DNA of 64,000 bases, from contig NZ_FOKZ01000013.1 in NCBI RefSeq assembly GCF_900112285.1, forward strand, positions 1-64,000, written 5' to 3'. Positions 1 through 9,596 of this stretch are shown here, piece after piece (the first letter of the stretch is position 1; every line of letters begins with the position of its first letter). This DNA is from Polaromonas sp. OV174 (GTDB taxonomy: Bacteria > Pseudomonadota > Gammaproteobacteria > Burkholderiales > Burkholderiaceae_C). Made by a program: the position numbers and the translations under genes. The notes beneath the pieces were generated by a model. The model had not been told where the DNA came from and did not search any database. It saw only the letters and a program-made list of their open reading frames with translations.

Positions 1-302
1 ATGGTTGCGCCACCGCCTGAGGGCGATCCAGCTGTGGCATTGGAAGCGGCCGAGGACGATTTACCGGGGGCTTAAGGCGATGGGTGCCAGCGAAGACGTT
101 GCCAAGCAGGTGGCGGGAAACTGCCACCGTTGGTGGCGCAACAGCAATGGGGTCATCAAGATCGTGCTGACGATTGCGTACTTCAATGGGCTGGGGGTGC
201 CAAGACTGTCCTGACCTCAAGCGCTCGAACCGCCCGGTGCGGACCCGCATGCCGGGTGGTGTGGCAGGGGTGCCTCCAAGAATGGAGGCCCCCTATGCCG
301 AT
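1..302 (+). mobile_element. Group II intron, 3' end (5' part lies outside the window)
   Basis: After the maturase stop codon comes a ribozyme tail. A 36-nt hairpin at 227-262 (GAACCGCC...GGTGGTGT) has the form of catalytic domain V. Positions 263-299 fold as domain VI: GGCA/TGCC, GGGG/CCCC and GCCTCC/GGAGGC arms around an AAGAAT loop. An unpaired A at 295 lies 7-8 nt before the predicted 3' splice site, where the branch point of group II introns normally sits. The intron should end in ...GAT at 302, followed by 3' exon DNA and the convergent end of the dehydrogenase operon. The exact intron class was not determined. Confidence 0.85.
2..214 (+). CDS. Group II intron reverse transcriptase/maturase, C-terminal fragment
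   Basis: Seventy codons open at the window edge encode the C-terminal maturase (X/thumb) region of a bacterial group II intron protein. The family hallmarks are RLRAIQL, a basic W-K-R segment, RRWWRNS, and the characteristic end LTIAYFNGLGVPRLS. The reverse transcriptase domain must lie upstream, outside the window, so completeness cannot be judged. The protein normally helps intron RNA splicing and drives retrohoming. The ribozyme domains V and VI follow within 15 nt, so the intron 3' end is intact. Confidence 0.88.
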   Translation, partial: WLRHRLRAIQLWHWKRPRTIYRGLKAMGASEDVAKQVAGNCHRWWRNSNGVIKIVLTIAYFNGLGVPRLS

Positions 303-374
303 GCACTTTGCACCGGGCCAACAGGCCGGGCGAGTCAGACATGCGCTATGAACAGGCGCTGGCGTTCTTGCTAT

Positions 375-1778
375 TCAGGCGCGCTTTTTGCCGCGCCTGA
401 GCAGCCACATGATCAAGGCGATGACGATCAGCACGCCAAAGGCAATGCCGCCTTGCGCCAGCAAGGCCAGGCGCGAGGGCTCGCCGCCGGCGCGCAGGCT
501 GCGCACCTGCTCGGCGCTGACCTTGATGTCGGGGTTGCCGTACTGCTTGGTCAGGTAGGTGGCGAGGGTGGCCATTTGCACGTCGGACATGACCTTGCGA
601 AAGCCCTGCATCTTCACTTCGGGGCCGCTGTGGGCGCCTTCGCCGTGGCGCTCTATGCCGTCGAGCAGCACCATCACCAGGTTGTTGGTGTTGCTGCGGC
701 CCACGGCGGTGTTGTGAAACAGTGGCGGCAGGCCGCCGTCAAAGCTGCCCTGGCCGCTGGCCTGGTGGCAGGTGGCGCAATGGGCGTCGTAGAGCTGCGC
801 GCCGCTCAACTGGTCGCGGTCTTTGGGCCAAGCCACGCCGCGCACGCTGCCCAGGTCGTTCCTGGGCGCGCCCCATTCGTGGGCCGGCTTGGTGTCGGCC
901 GCGTCGTGAATGGCGGGCACGCTTTTCACGTAGACGGCGATGGCCAGCAGGTCTTGGGGCGTCAGGTGCTGCAGGCTGTTGTCCACAGCTTCGGCCATGG
1001 GGCCGGCGGCCTGGCCTTTGTTGGCGACATGGCCCAGGCGCATGTAGTCGGCAATTTCCTGCTCGGTCCAGGCGCCGATGCCGCTGTTGGCGTCAGACGT
1101 GATGTTGGGCGCAAACCAGGTGCCGACGGCGCCGCCGCCCAGCTCACGCTTGATGTCTTCGGCCATCATCACATTGCGCGGGCTGTGGCAGGTGCTGCAG
1201 TGGGTCAGGCCGCGCGTCAGGTAGGCGCCGCGGTTCCATTCGGCGGATTTGCTGGCGTCGGCGGCAAAGGGCTTGTTGTCGAGGAAGAGCAGGTTCCACG
1301 CGGCCATGGACAGGCGGATGTTGAAGGGAAAGGGCAGTGCCGTGGCTTTGGCCGGCGCGGCATCGACGGGCGCCACCTCTTGCATGAAGTAGGCGTACAT
1401 GGCGTTGGCGTCGTCGTCGCTCACCAGCGCATACGAGGTGTAGGGCATGGCCGGGTAGAGGTGCTGGCCGTCGGCGCGCACGCCTTTGCGCAGCGCGTCG
1501 CGGAACTGGGCTTCGGTGTAGTTGCCTATGCCGTGGGTTTTGGATGGCGTGATGTTGGTGCCGATGATGTCGCCTATCGGCGTGGGCAGCGCCAGGCCGC
1601 CGGCCATGGGCTTGCCGCCGGGGGCGGTGTGGCAGGCCACGCAGTCGCCGGCGGTGGCCAGGTATTTGCCGCGCTGGACCAGCTCGGGTGGCGCGGCGGC
1701 CATGGCGCTGGCGCTGAGCAGGCCCAGCATGCCCAGCGACAGGGCGCTGAGGTGGCGGGAGAGGGACTGGAAGGTCAT
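375..1778 (-). CDS. Triheme cytochrome c subunit of a membrane-bound FAD dehydrogenase
   Basis: This 467-residue exported cytochrome carries electrons from the dehydrogenase subunit to the quinone pool or oxidases. It has an N-terminal signal peptide (residues 1 to about 28), three CxxCH heme sites (CVACH, CSTCH, CATCH) and a C-terminal membrane anchor (hydrophobic run before RRGKKRA). This is the layout of the cytochrome subunit of alcohol, gluconate and FAD-glucose dehydrogenases. The ATG at 1778 was chosen because it begins the signal peptide and follows a purine-rich ribosome site (AAGGAAAGGGAAA); the longer reading frame upstream only overlaps the flavin subunit gene. It is the last gene of a three-gene operon, 16 nt after the flavoprotein gene. 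The sugar or alcohol oxidised is not evident. Confidence 0.9.
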   Translation of the reverse strand: MTFQSLSRHLSALSLGMLGLLSASAMAAAPPELVQRGKYLATAGDCVACHTAPGGKPMAGGLALPTPIGDIIGTNITPSKTHGIGNYTEAQFRDALRKGVRADGQHLYPAMPYTSYALVSDDDANAMYAYFMQEVAPVDAAPAKATALPFPFNIRLSMAAWNLLFLDNKPFAADASKSAEWNRGAYLTRGLTHCSTCHSPRNVMMAEDIKRELGGGAVGTWFAPNITSDANSGIGAWTEQEIADYMRLGHVANKGQAAGPMAEAVDNSLQHLTPQDLLAIAVYVKSVPAIHDAADTKPAHEWGAPRNDLGSVRGVAWPKDRDQLSGAQLYDAHCATCHQASGQGSFDGGLPPLFHNTAVGRSNTNNLVMVLLDGIERHGEGAHSGPEVKMQGFRKVMSDVQMATLATYLTKQYGNPDIKVSAEQVRSLRAGGEPSRLALLAQGGIAFGVLIVIALIMWLLRRGKKRA

Positions 1779-1794
1779 GATGATTTCCCTTTCC

Positions 1795-3435
1795 TTAGCC
1801 TGGCGTGGAGTTTGAGGGCTTTTGCACCCCGGCCTTGCCTTGCTCGGACAAGATGTATTGCACGGTACGCAAGGCCACGGCAATGCCGTTTTCGGTGGAG
1901 TTGCAGGTGGCCGAGGTGGGCAGCAGGCCGGTGCCCATGAGAAAGAGGTTCTCATGCTCGTAGGGGCGGCCCCACTGGTCGCAGACCGAGGTGGCGGGGT
2001 CTTTGCCCATGCTGAGCGTGCCGCAGATGTGCTGGTTGTTGGCAAACGAACCTTCCTTGCTCGGGCGCAGATTGGTGCCGCCCATGAGTTCGGCGATTTT
2101 CTGGAAATCCTGTTGCGAGCGTTCGTGGCCTTTGCGGGTGTACTCCTCAATCGAGTAGTGCGCGCGCGGCTTGGGGATGCCCATGCTGTCTTTTTCGTCG
2201 CTGAGGTCTATGCGGTGTTCCGGGTTGGGCAGCACTTCCAGCACGTTTTTCAGGCTCATCTCGCGGGCGGCGGAGTAGCGCAGTTTTTTCTCAAACTCGA
2301 CGCCGTAGACACCGGCGCTGATCAGGTTGTTGCTGGTGCCGTCGACGCGCGAGATGTTGGTGAAGTCCAGCCGGTAGGGCGAGTGCTCGGAGCGGAAGGC
2401 GCCGTCGCGCATGGTGTTGATGGAGGTGGGGCTTTGCGGGCCGCGGCCTAGCCAGACATCTTCGTCGGCATCAAAGGTGATGGAGGTGCTGGGGTGGTCC
2501 ATCAGGTTGCGGCCCACCTGGTCGTGGTTGTTGGCCAGGCCCTTGGGGAATTTGGCACTGGTCGAGAGCAGCAGCAGGCGCGGGCTTTCAATGCCGTTGG
2601 CGGCCACGATGAAGGTCTTGCCGGTGACGCGGTGGGATTTTTTGTCGGGGTCGTAGTAGAGGGCGGCGGTGACGCGGCCCTTGTCGTCGTGTTCGAGCTG
2701 GTAGACGTTGGCATCGCTCAGCAGCTTGACGCCGGCCGCTTCGGCAGCGTCGGCGGCCAGGCCACCGTGGTATTGCGCATCAATCGGGCAGATAGGCTGG
2801 CAGCTGTTGTTGCCGCAGCAGGCGGGCCGGCCGTCGTAGCCGCGGCTGTTGCGCGCCGTGGTGTTGCTGACGACCTCGTAGGTAGGCGCCAGGCGCTCGC
2901 GCAGGCGGCGCATGGCCCAGACCTCGGCCACGGGTTCCATGGGGAAGGGTTTGCTGCGCGGCGAGCCGGTGTTGGGCGCGCCCGAGACGCCCATGATTTC
3001 TTCGGTTTCCTGGTAGTAGGGTTCGAGGTCGTCGTAGCTGATGGGCCAGTCCACGCCCACGCCATAAAGGCTTTTGATCTTGAAGTCGTTGGGCACGTTG
3101 CGCCAGGCTTGCGCGGCCCAGTGCCAGGTGGTGCCGCCCACCATGCGGATGTACTCGGCCGGGTAGGGGTAGGGGCCGGCCTGCACCAGGTAGCCGCTGT
3201 CCTTGGGCTGGTAGATCGGGTGCGGTGCGTGGGGCACCGAGGGGTAGGAGGACATCCAGTCGCTGCGGCGCGGCGAGTTGCGAAAGCGGGCCACGATTTC
3301 GTCGCGGCTGATGCGCGGGCCGGCCTCCAGAATCAGCACGGAGGCGCCGGCCTTGGCCAGCTTGTGCGCGGCGATGGAGCCGATGATGCCGGAGCCAATG
3401 ATGACGAAGTCTGGGGATGAAGTGTTGTCTGCCAT
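1795..3435 (-). CDS. GMC-family FAD dehydrogenase catalytic subunit with Fe-S motif
   Basis: This 546-residue flavoprotein of the glucose-methanol-choline oxidoreductase family should oxidise a sugar, sugar acid or polyol in the periplasm. A Rossmann motif (VIIGSGIIGS, residues 11-20) binds FAD, and the C-terminal GMC domain has the active-site His in HICGTLSMG. Cysteines 206, 207, 212 and 216 (CCGNNSCQPIC) have the spacing known for the [3Fe-4S] cluster of Burkholderia cepacia FAD-glucose dehydrogenase, which passes electrons to the cytochrome subunit. The gene order small, catalytic, cytochrome also matches that enzyme. There is no signal peptide, so export probably occurs in complex with the Tat-signal small subunit. 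The start has a strong site (GAGGAGA) overlapping the upstream stop codon. Confidence 0.92.
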   Translation of the reverse strand: MADNTSSPDFVIIGSGIIGSIAAHKLAKAGASVLILEAGPRISRDEIVARFRNSPRRSDWMSSYPSVPHAPHPIYQPKDSGYLVQAGPYPYPAEYIRMVGGTTWHWAAQAWRNVPNDFKIKSLYGVGVDWPISYDDLEPYYQETEEIMGVSGAPNTGSPRSKPFPMEPVAEVWAMRRLRERLAPTYEVVSNTTARNSRGYDGRPACCGNNSCQPICPIDAQYHGGLAADAAEAAGVKLLSDANVYQLEHDDKGRVTAALYYDPDKKSHRVTGKTFIVAANGIESPRLLLLSTSAKFPKGLANNHDQVGRNLMDHPSTSITFDADEDVWLGRGPQSPTSINTMRDGAFRSEHSPYRLDFTNISRVDGTSNNLISAGVYGVEFEKKLRYSAAREMSLKNVLEVLPNPEHRIDLSDEKDSMGIPKPRAHYSIEEYTRKGHERSQQDFQKIAELMGGTNLRPSKEGSFANNQHICGTLSMGKDPATSVCDQWGRPYEHENLFLMGTGLLPTSATCNSTENGIAVALRTVQYILSEQGKAGVQKPSNSTPG

Positions 3436-3446
3436 GTGTGTTCTCC

Positions 3447-3965
3447 TCAGCCTGGTTTCTTGGCCCAGCTACCGTAGGCGCCGTAGGCGAAGGTAGGGGG
3501 TTTGAGCTGGTCCTGCACGATCTCGGCATTCAGCGCGGTTTCGTAGGCCAGGGCTCTGGCCTTGTCGCCGCTGCCCACAATGCCCATGAACCAGGCCCGG
3601 GCGATGTTCTGCGCCACGGGCGCCAGCGCGGACTTCTCGTCCGTCAGCAGCTGGTGCAAATTGGCCGGGTCTATCTTGCGGTCGTTGATCAGCTTGAGCA
3701 GCGCCTGCGCGGCGGCGGGGAAGCCCGGATCGTCGGCCACCAGGGCGTCATACAGGCGCTTGGCTTGCGCGCCGTCCAGCGTCTGACGGCCGGCGAGTAT
3801 GGCGGACAGCCCCAGGAAGGCGCCCTGATCGGGGCTGCTGACCGGTTGCGCCAAGGCCCAGGGAATCAGCGAGGCGGCGTAAGCGCCCAACAGCCCGCCC
3901 AGAACCACGCGTCTTTTCAGGTCATGTGTGTGGGCTTTTTTCATGGTGTTGTGTCCGTCGTTCAT
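3447..3965 (-). CDS. Small (gamma) subunit of the FAD dehydrogenase, Tat signal
   Basis: This 172-residue protein belongs to the small-subunit family of membrane-bound sugar dehydrogenases (sorbitol/glucose FAD dehydrogenase, gluconate 2-dehydrogenase subunit 3). A twin arginine followed by a hydrophobic stretch (KRRVVLGGLLGAYAASL) and an ALA cleavage site suggests Tat export, so it probably escorts the folded flavoprotein across the membrane. It is the first gene of the operon and its stop codon sits inside the ribosome site of the catalytic gene. The ATG at 3965 was chosen because GGGAG precedes it; a second ATG six codons later is possible. Confidence 0.85.
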   Translation of the reverse strand: MNDGHNTMKKAHTHDLKRRVVLGGLLGAYAASLIPWALAQPVSSPDQGAFLGLSAILAGRQTLDGAQAKRLYDALVADDPGFPAAAQALLKLINDRKIDPANLHQLLTDEKSALAPVAQNIARAWFMGIVGSGDKARALAYETALNAEIVQDQLKPPTFAYGAYGSWAKKPG

Positions 3966-4082
3966 GTCGCAAACTCCCGGTGTTCACCAAGTTGATTGGC
4001 TGGTCGATAGGTAGCAAGGTTTCGATTTTTTAAGATGGTTTCGGCAATCATGTGAAAGATCGGTGATCTGGCTGTCAGCTCG

Positions 4083-4721
4083 TCAGGGCTCGCTGCGAAA
4101 GCCGGCGGTTAGGTGGCTGCCATCGCAAAAGGGTTTGTTGTTGGAGTGGCCGCAGCGGCACAGCCAGCAGTCGGTGACGCGATCAATGGTGTGGCCGGTG
4201 CCGCTCACGATCTCCAGGTTGCCGCTGAGATGCAGGGGGCCATTTTTTGTCGGCTCTACCAGCAGCGGTCCATCGCGCTGCGCCAGCGGCTCCGAAGGTG
4301 AGGTGTCGGCCTCGCCGCTGGCCATAAAGCCCGCCGCCGTGTGACTGCCGTCGCAAAAAGGTTTGTTCTCGGAGGCGCCGCAGCGGCACAGCGTCAGCCG
4401 GTAGCCCTCGTCCTTGCCGTTGAGCGTGATGGCTGCGTGCAGGGCCAGCGGCCCGTTCTCACGCAGGCGAAGCGTGTTGACCCGCGGGGCGAACTCCATG
4501 GCCGATCCGTCGGCAGCCTCGCAGCTGATCGCGCCGGACGGGCAGTTGTGCGCCAGTTCCAGCACTTCGGCGGGCGTGGCCTGATCCGGATGAATCCATT
4601 CGCCGTCCACATTGGGCACGAAGACATCCGGGCGATCTAACACGCAGTGGCGGGAATGGATGCAGCGCTGGCCGTCGAAGTGAATGACGACCTGGGCACC
4701 GCGTAGGCTGTCCCGGCTCAT
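4083..4721 (-). CDS. Iron-sulfur protein: Fer4_19 domain plus two CDGSH domains
   Basis: This 212-residue cytosolic protein has two kinds of iron-sulfur module. Residues 10-70 resemble the divergent single-cluster ferredoxin domain Fer4_19 (C20, C26, C60, C67). Two CDGSH (mitoNEET-type) domains follow, with [2Fe-2S] ligands C112, C114, C123, H127 and C188, C190, C199, H203. CDGSH proteins bind a redox-active, pH-labile cluster and are linked to electron or cluster transfer; the bacterial role of this three-module form is not established. It is transcribed like the dehydrogenase operon but about 120 nt upstream of it, so a functional link is only possible. Confidence 0.88.
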   Translation of the reverse strand: MSRDSLRGAQVVIHFDGQRCIHSRHCVLDRPDVFVPNVDGEWIHPDQATPAEVLELAHNCPSGAISCEAADGSAMEFAPRVNTLRLRENGPLALHAAITLNGKDEGYRLTLCRCGASENKPFCDGSHTAAGFMASGEADTSPSEPLAQRDGPLLVEPTKNGPLHLSGNLEIVSGTGHTIDRVTDCWLCRCGHSNNKPFCDGSHLTAGFRSEP

Positions 4722-4729
4722 GATGGTGG

Positions 4730-4792
4730 CTAGCCGTGGCGTGCGATGGGCAAGGCCATGATCGCAGGCTGGTCACCGTTCAAATCATTCAT
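4730..4792 (-). CDS. Possible 20-residue leader ORF upstream of the CDGSH gene
   Basis: An ATG at 4792, preceded by GGGGAG at good distance, opens a 20-codon frame (MNDLNGDQPAIMALPIARHG) whose TAG lies 8 nt before the start of the CDGSH gene. It could be a translationally coupled small protein, a leader peptide or chance. I do not recognise the peptide. Confidence 0.3.
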   Translation of the reverse strand: MNDLNGDQPAIMALPIARHG

Positions 4793-5116
4793 GGCGGGAC
4801 TCCCCTTGTTGAATGCACTTGCTGGCTCGGGATGGGAAGCCATCGTATGCCAACTTTTTACGGCTGTCCAGCCAGCGGCAGGCCGCGCCGGCAGGGGCCT
4901 GCCCGTTGTGCCGGGTTGGCCATGAAATGAGAAGCTAGCCCAGGTGGGACGGGCGAAGACTGCTATGAAATAAGGAGGTTTTTTAAGCTGCGCCGGGGCG
5001 CGGAACGCGACCGCAGCATCAACGCCAGCGCCCGGCCGTCAGCAGTGCTGCGCTGCCGGCCAGTACGGCAGTGAAGGGCTTGCTAGCTTGATCGCTGCGC
5101 CTTCGATACCTGCCTC
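4793..5116. other. Intergenic region without a recognised gene
   Basis: This 324-base stretch separates the CDGSH gene from the TRAP operon. It contains an 8-bp perfect inverted repeat (GGCAGGCC at 4877-4884 and GGCCTGCC at 4896-4903, loop 11 nt) and an unused ribosome-site-like AAGGAGG near 4973. No reading frame looks genuine on either strand. The CDGSH promoter probably lies at its left end. Confidence 0.5.
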
Positions 5117-5145
5117 AAAAAAAGACAGCCTAGGCTGCCTTTTTT
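5117..5145 (-). terminator. Rho-independent terminator of the ior-dct operon
   Basis: On the minus strand, 11 nt past the dctM stop, AAAAAAGGCAGCCTAGGCTGTC is followed by a run of seven T. The near-palindromic stem plus U tract is a classic intrinsic terminator. Confidence 0.8.
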
Positions 5146-5155
5146 GGGGTCGACG

Positions 5156-6478
5156 TCAGCCCAGCAGCCGAGGCAGCCAAGTGGCGATGCCGGGCATCCA
5201 GAACACGGCCACCAGCAGGATCAAGCTCATCACCACATAAGGCACCACCGCCATGAAGATGTGGCCCATGGTGACCGAGGGCGGCGCCACGCCGCGCATC
5301 GTCATCAACAACAAACCGTGCGGCGGCAGCAACAGGCCGAGCTGCATACAAATCAAAAACATCACGCCGAACCAGATCGGGTCTATGCCCAGCGCCTGCA
5401 CGATGGGCATGAAAATGGGCAGGGTGATCATCATCATGCTGACCTGATCCACAAAAATGCCGAGGAAAATCAGCATCAACATCATGCCCACCACAATCAT
5501 ATTGGTCGACAGGCCCTGGCCTGTGATGAACTGCACCAGGCCGTTGCTGGCGCCAGAGAAGGACAAAATTTGCGCAAAGGTGGTGGCGCCCAGGATGATG
5601 AACAAAATCATGCCAGAGATACCGGCCGTGCCCTTGAGCGCTTTCAGCACGGCCTCTTTGGTCAGCGCGCGGTAACAGATGGCCAGCAGCATGGTGGCAA
5701 ACGCACCCAGCGCCGCACATTCGGTCGGTGTGGCCCAGCCGGCGGCCAAGGCACCCACCACCACACCAAAGATCGACAGCGTCGGCAAGACATAGGCAAA
5801 AAACGGCTGCCAGCGTGCCCAGCCGCGGTGTTGCACGACCTCGTCTTTGTCGGCCGGCGCCAGCGCGGGCGTGATGCTGACACGAATCACAATCCAGGCT
5901 ACGAACGCGATGGACAAAATCACGCCGGGAATCACACCGCCTATCAGCAGCTTGGAAATCGAGATGCCAGACAGCGAGCCCAGCAACACCGTCAGCGCCG
6001 AAGGCGGGATCAACATGTCCACCGCACCAATGGCCATGATGGGGCCGGCGGCAATGGTCGGGTGGTAGCCGCGCGACAACATGATGGGCAACATCAGCGA
6101 GCCCAGCATGGCGGTGGTGGCAATCGTCGAGCCCGAGATGGCCGAGAACACGGTGCCGGCCACCACAGCGACCACCGCCAGGCGGCCCGGCACATGTTTG
6201 ATCAGGCGCTCGACGCCTTCAATGACTTTGAGCGCCAGGCCGGTGTGAAACAGGATTTCGCCCATCAGGACAAACAGCGGAATCGGCGTCAGTGAAAACG
6301 CCGTGACCGAACTGACGCTGCTGCGTGCCAGCTGCATCAGCCCGGGTTCGCCGCCCATATACAGCCAGGCGCCGATGATGTTGATGGTGATGAAGGTCAG
6401 TGCCACCGGCATGCCGATAAACAGCAGCACGGTGGAGCCGCCCAGCATCAGCCAGGCGGCGATGCCCCACGCGCTCAT
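5156..6478 (-). CDS. dctM: TRAP transporter large permease, DctM family
   Basis: This 440-residue very hydrophobic protein is the large membrane subunit of a tripartite ATP-independent periplasmic transporter, which performs sodium-driven uptake of a carboxylate delivered by the DctP binding protein. Its length and repeated hydrophobic helices fit the roughly 12-TM DctM family, and the motif LLLPPHGLLL near the C-terminus is typical of the large permease. Its ATG overlaps the TGA of dctQ (ATGA), showing translational coupling. It is the last gene before an intrinsic terminator. The substrate must be inferred from the co-transcribed iorAB genes, which point to an aromatic or other 2-oxoacid. 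Confidence 0.93.
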   Translation of the reverse strand: MSAWGIAAWLMLGGSTVLLFIGMPVALTFITINIIGAWLYMGGEPGLMQLARSSVSSVTAFSLTPIPLFVLMGEILFHTGLALKVIEGVERLIKHVPGRLAVVAVVAGTVFSAISGSTIATTAMLGSLMLPIMLSRGYHPTIAAGPIMAIGAVDMLIPPSALTVLLGSLSGISISKLLIGGVIPGVILSIAFVAWIVIRVSITPALAPADKDEVVQHRGWARWQPFFAYVLPTLSIFGVVVGALAAGWATPTECAALGAFATMLLAICYRALTKEAVLKALKGTAGISGMILFIILGATTFAQILSFSGASNGLVQFITGQGLSTNMIVVGMMLMLIFLGIFVDQVSMMMITLPIFMPIVQALGIDPIWFGVMFLICMQLGLLLPPHGLLLMTMRGVAPPSVTMGHIFMAVVPYVVMSLILLVAVFWMPGIATWLPRLLG

Positions 6479-7005
6479 GCCGACCCCACGGCGTCGTGGC
6501 GTGGACCGCGCTCGGCGCGTTGCAGGCGAATCATGCGAAAAATCATTTCAATCCCAAGCAAAACAAAAACCAGCGGCAAGGGCGCGAGCGCCCACCACTC
6601 GGGCGTGACCAGGGTCTTGATGTTGACGGCGCCCGACAGATAGCTGGACCAGGCGGCCTGCGTGCCAAACCAGGCAATCACGATGCAGCAGGCAAAACCG
6701 ATCATGTCGCCCACCCATTCGAGGTACCAGGCGAGCTGGCGCGGAATGGCTTGCAGCATGATGTCGACTCGGATGTGCTGGCCCTGGCGCAGCAGCCAGG
6801 GCGCGACACACATGGTGATGAGGTAAAGCATCAGCTCGGAGACCTCGGTGCTCCAGGCCAGGCCCATGGGCAGGCCGGGGATGGCGAGGTTGCGCAGCGC
6901 CACGTCCACCACGATGAGCAGCATCATGGCCATCAGGATGGCGCAGCCGAGCAGGGCCAGGCGCTCCAAAAAACGGCCGTAAATAAGCGAGATCTGGTCT
7001 ATCAC
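6475..7005 (-). CDS. dctQ: TRAP transporter small permease, DctQ family
   Basis: This 176-residue protein has four hydrophobic helices and the length of the small TRAP membrane subunit, which partners DctM and contacts the substrate-loaded DctP. The start is a GTG at 7005 with AGGA nine bases upstream. It lies between dctP (30 nt upstream) and dctM (4-nt overlap). A hairpin overlapping the dctP stop codon lies immediately upstream and may lower its expression relative to dctP. Confidence 0.9.
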   Translation of the reverse strand: MIDQISLIYGRFLERLALLGCAILMAMMLLIVVDVALRNLAIPGLPMGLAWSTEVSELMLYLITMCVAPWLLRQGQHIRVDIMLQAIPRQLAWYLEWVGDMIGFACCIVIAWFGTQAAWSSYLSGAVNIKTLVTPEWWALAPLPLVFVLLGIEMIFRMIRLQRAERGPRHDAVGSA

Positions 7006-7020
7006 CTGGCGTGTTCCTGA

Positions 7021-7035
7021 AAAAGCCCTAGGGGC

Positions 7036-7037
<2 letters not shown>
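7021..7037 (-). terminator. Hairpin overlapping the dctP stop codon (possible attenuator)
   Basis: On the minus strand AAGCCC-CTA-GGGCTT forms a 6-bp stem followed by TTT (five T including the end of the stem). It begins inside the dctP TAA codon. Such a weak terminator between the binding protein and permease genes could give more DctP than DctQM or stabilise the dctP mRNA end. Confidence 0.5.
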
Positions 7038-8031
<994 letters not shown>

Positions 8032-8096
8032 TTAGTTAACGCTTGATGGTCCTGCTTGCACACAATATCGTCCATAAGGGGAATCACGACGACAGC

Positions 8097-9596
8097 TCAC
8101 ACGGTGGCCGCCAGCATTTGTTCCAGCGCCTTGCCGCTGTCATCGGCCAGCGCGGCCTGGCTCAGTGCCTGCAACTGCTTCGCACCTTGCGGCATGGTTT
8201 GCAGTTGCGGCAGCTTGGCCATGACACGTTGGTAACTGCGCCAGCCGCGTGCATGGGTGTCGCCATAACCTTTGACCAGTCGCTGCGAACGCGCCACTTC
8301 CAGCGCTAGCGCGGGCTGCGCGGGCGCCAGCCGTGTGATGTTGGCCAGCCAGTCGGCGATGCGCTGGTGCTCGACCTGAAAACGCAGCGAGCGTGGGCGC
8401 AGCGGGCGCATGGCGGCAATCGCGTAAAGCAGCACATAACCACGGATGGAACTGGTTTGCACCACGCGGCCCTTGCGCGTGAACGGTTCGACACAGGCGC
8501 GGGCCCAGGGCGTGGCCAGCAACCAGCGGCCCAGGCCAGCGGGCAGGGTGTCGGCAATTTCCTCAAGGCGGGGATGCAAAAACTCGTTGATGCCCAGGTG
8601 TTGGGTCTGGCTCAGTTTGACTTCGCCGCCCACACGGTTAAAACGTGAACGCCGTGTTTTCAGGTCGGCCACACGCACGGTGTCTTCATACGACATCCAC
8701 AAGGCGAGATGGCGTGCGGTGTCGTCCATCAGATCGGCGGCGAGTTGGGGGTCGGCCGGCAGGCTGGCCAGCAGCGGCTGCAGGCGGTCCAAATAGCTGG
8801 TCGCATAAGCCACATCCTGGTAGTCGGCGGCACGGGTGATGCCGGCAGCCAAGGTGGCGTGGTTGGCCGGCGGAAAGTCTTGTTGAATACGCTGTGCCAG
8901 CGCCGCCAGGCGAGAGCCCACCGGTGGCATGGGTGCGACTGGTGCGCTGACTTGCGCAGGTGCCGGTGCTTGTTGCGCGGTATCAAAGCCTGCGGCAAAC
9001 GCTTTCAGGCTGGACTTTACGCCCACACCGCCGCGTGTGATGGTGTCTTCAAACTGGGCGCGGGTAAACGGCAGGCGACCAGTGGCGGCCAAGGCGCCGT
9101 ACAAAGTGGGGCTGATCAGGCTGCCGGTGTTTTCGGCCAGTTGGGCAAAGTCGGCGCTGACAAAACGTTGGGCGGCCGCCTGCCCACCGGCCAGCAGTTT
9201 GTCCGAGTTGACGCGGCCGTCGCCCATGGCCGTGCGTTCGGTCATCGAATACACACGGTGGGTCGAGGCGATGAAGGTGGTGCGATTCGCGGTGACCAGA
9301 CCGCGCTGCAAGGCGCGGCCGGCTTCCATCAGTTCCGACGCAATCACGATGTCGACTTCGCCCGGCACCGGGCTCAAGGCCATGGTCGGCAGGCGGCCCT
9401 CAGGCGCGCCCGCTTCGGGGAACATTTCCAGGTAATACACCGTGGCACCGGTGCGCTGCGCCACGCCGGGCACCGAAGTGGTCTGCGCGAAATAACCGTT
9501 TTGTTCGGCCAGGTCGACCAGCCAGTCGGCCAATACACCGCCGCCTTCGCCGCCCATGGCCAGAATGGCAATAGTGATGGAGTGTTGCTGGTTCAT
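8097..9596 (-). CDS. iorB: Indolepyruvate oxidoreductase, beta subunit with C-terminal extension
   Basis: This 499-residue subunit of a 2-oxoacid:ferredoxin oxidoreductase works with IorA to convert arylpyruvates (indolepyruvate, phenylpyruvate) and CoA to acyl-CoA, CO2 and reduced ferredoxin. The first roughly 200 residues form the pyruvate ferredoxin oxidoreductase gamma-type domain (ILAMGGEGGGVLADWL start). The remaining 290 residues are the extension seen in proteobacterial IorB proteins (DUF6537-like), joined by a Pro/Ala-rich linker. The ATG at 9596 overlaps the iorA stop (ATGA); upstream in-frame codons lie inside iorA and are not used. Confidence 0.88.
   Translation of the reverse strand: MNQQHSITIAILAMGGEGGGVLADWLVDLAEQNGYFAQTTSVPGVAQRTGATVYYLEMFPEAGAPEGRLPTMALSPVPGEVDIVIASELMEAGRALQRGLVTANRTTFIASTHRVYSMTERTAMGDGRVNSDKLLAGGQAAAQRFVSADFAQLAENTGSLISPTLYGALAATGRLPFTRAQFEDTITRGGVGVKSSLKAFAAGFDTAQQAPAPAQVSAPVAPMPPVGSRLAALAQRIQQDFPPANHATLAAGITRAADYQDVAYATSYLDRLQPLLASLPADPQLAADLMDDTARHLALWMSYEDTVRVADLKTRRSRFNRVGGEVKLSQTQHLGINEFLHPRLEEIADTLPAGLGRWLLATPWARACVEPFTRKGRVVQTSSIRGYVLLYAIAAMRPLRPRSLRFQVEHQRIADWLANITRLAPAQPALALEVARSQRLVKGYGDTHARGWRSYQRVMAKLPQLQTMPQGAKQLQALSQAALADDSGKALEQMLAATV

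Noticed and set aside
174..1940. 588-codon plus-strand open frame over the cytochrome gene
   Set aside because: It is the antisense shadow of a gene with clear heme motifs; high-GC third positions open long frames on the other strand and the translation is low-complexity Gly/Ala/His/Val.
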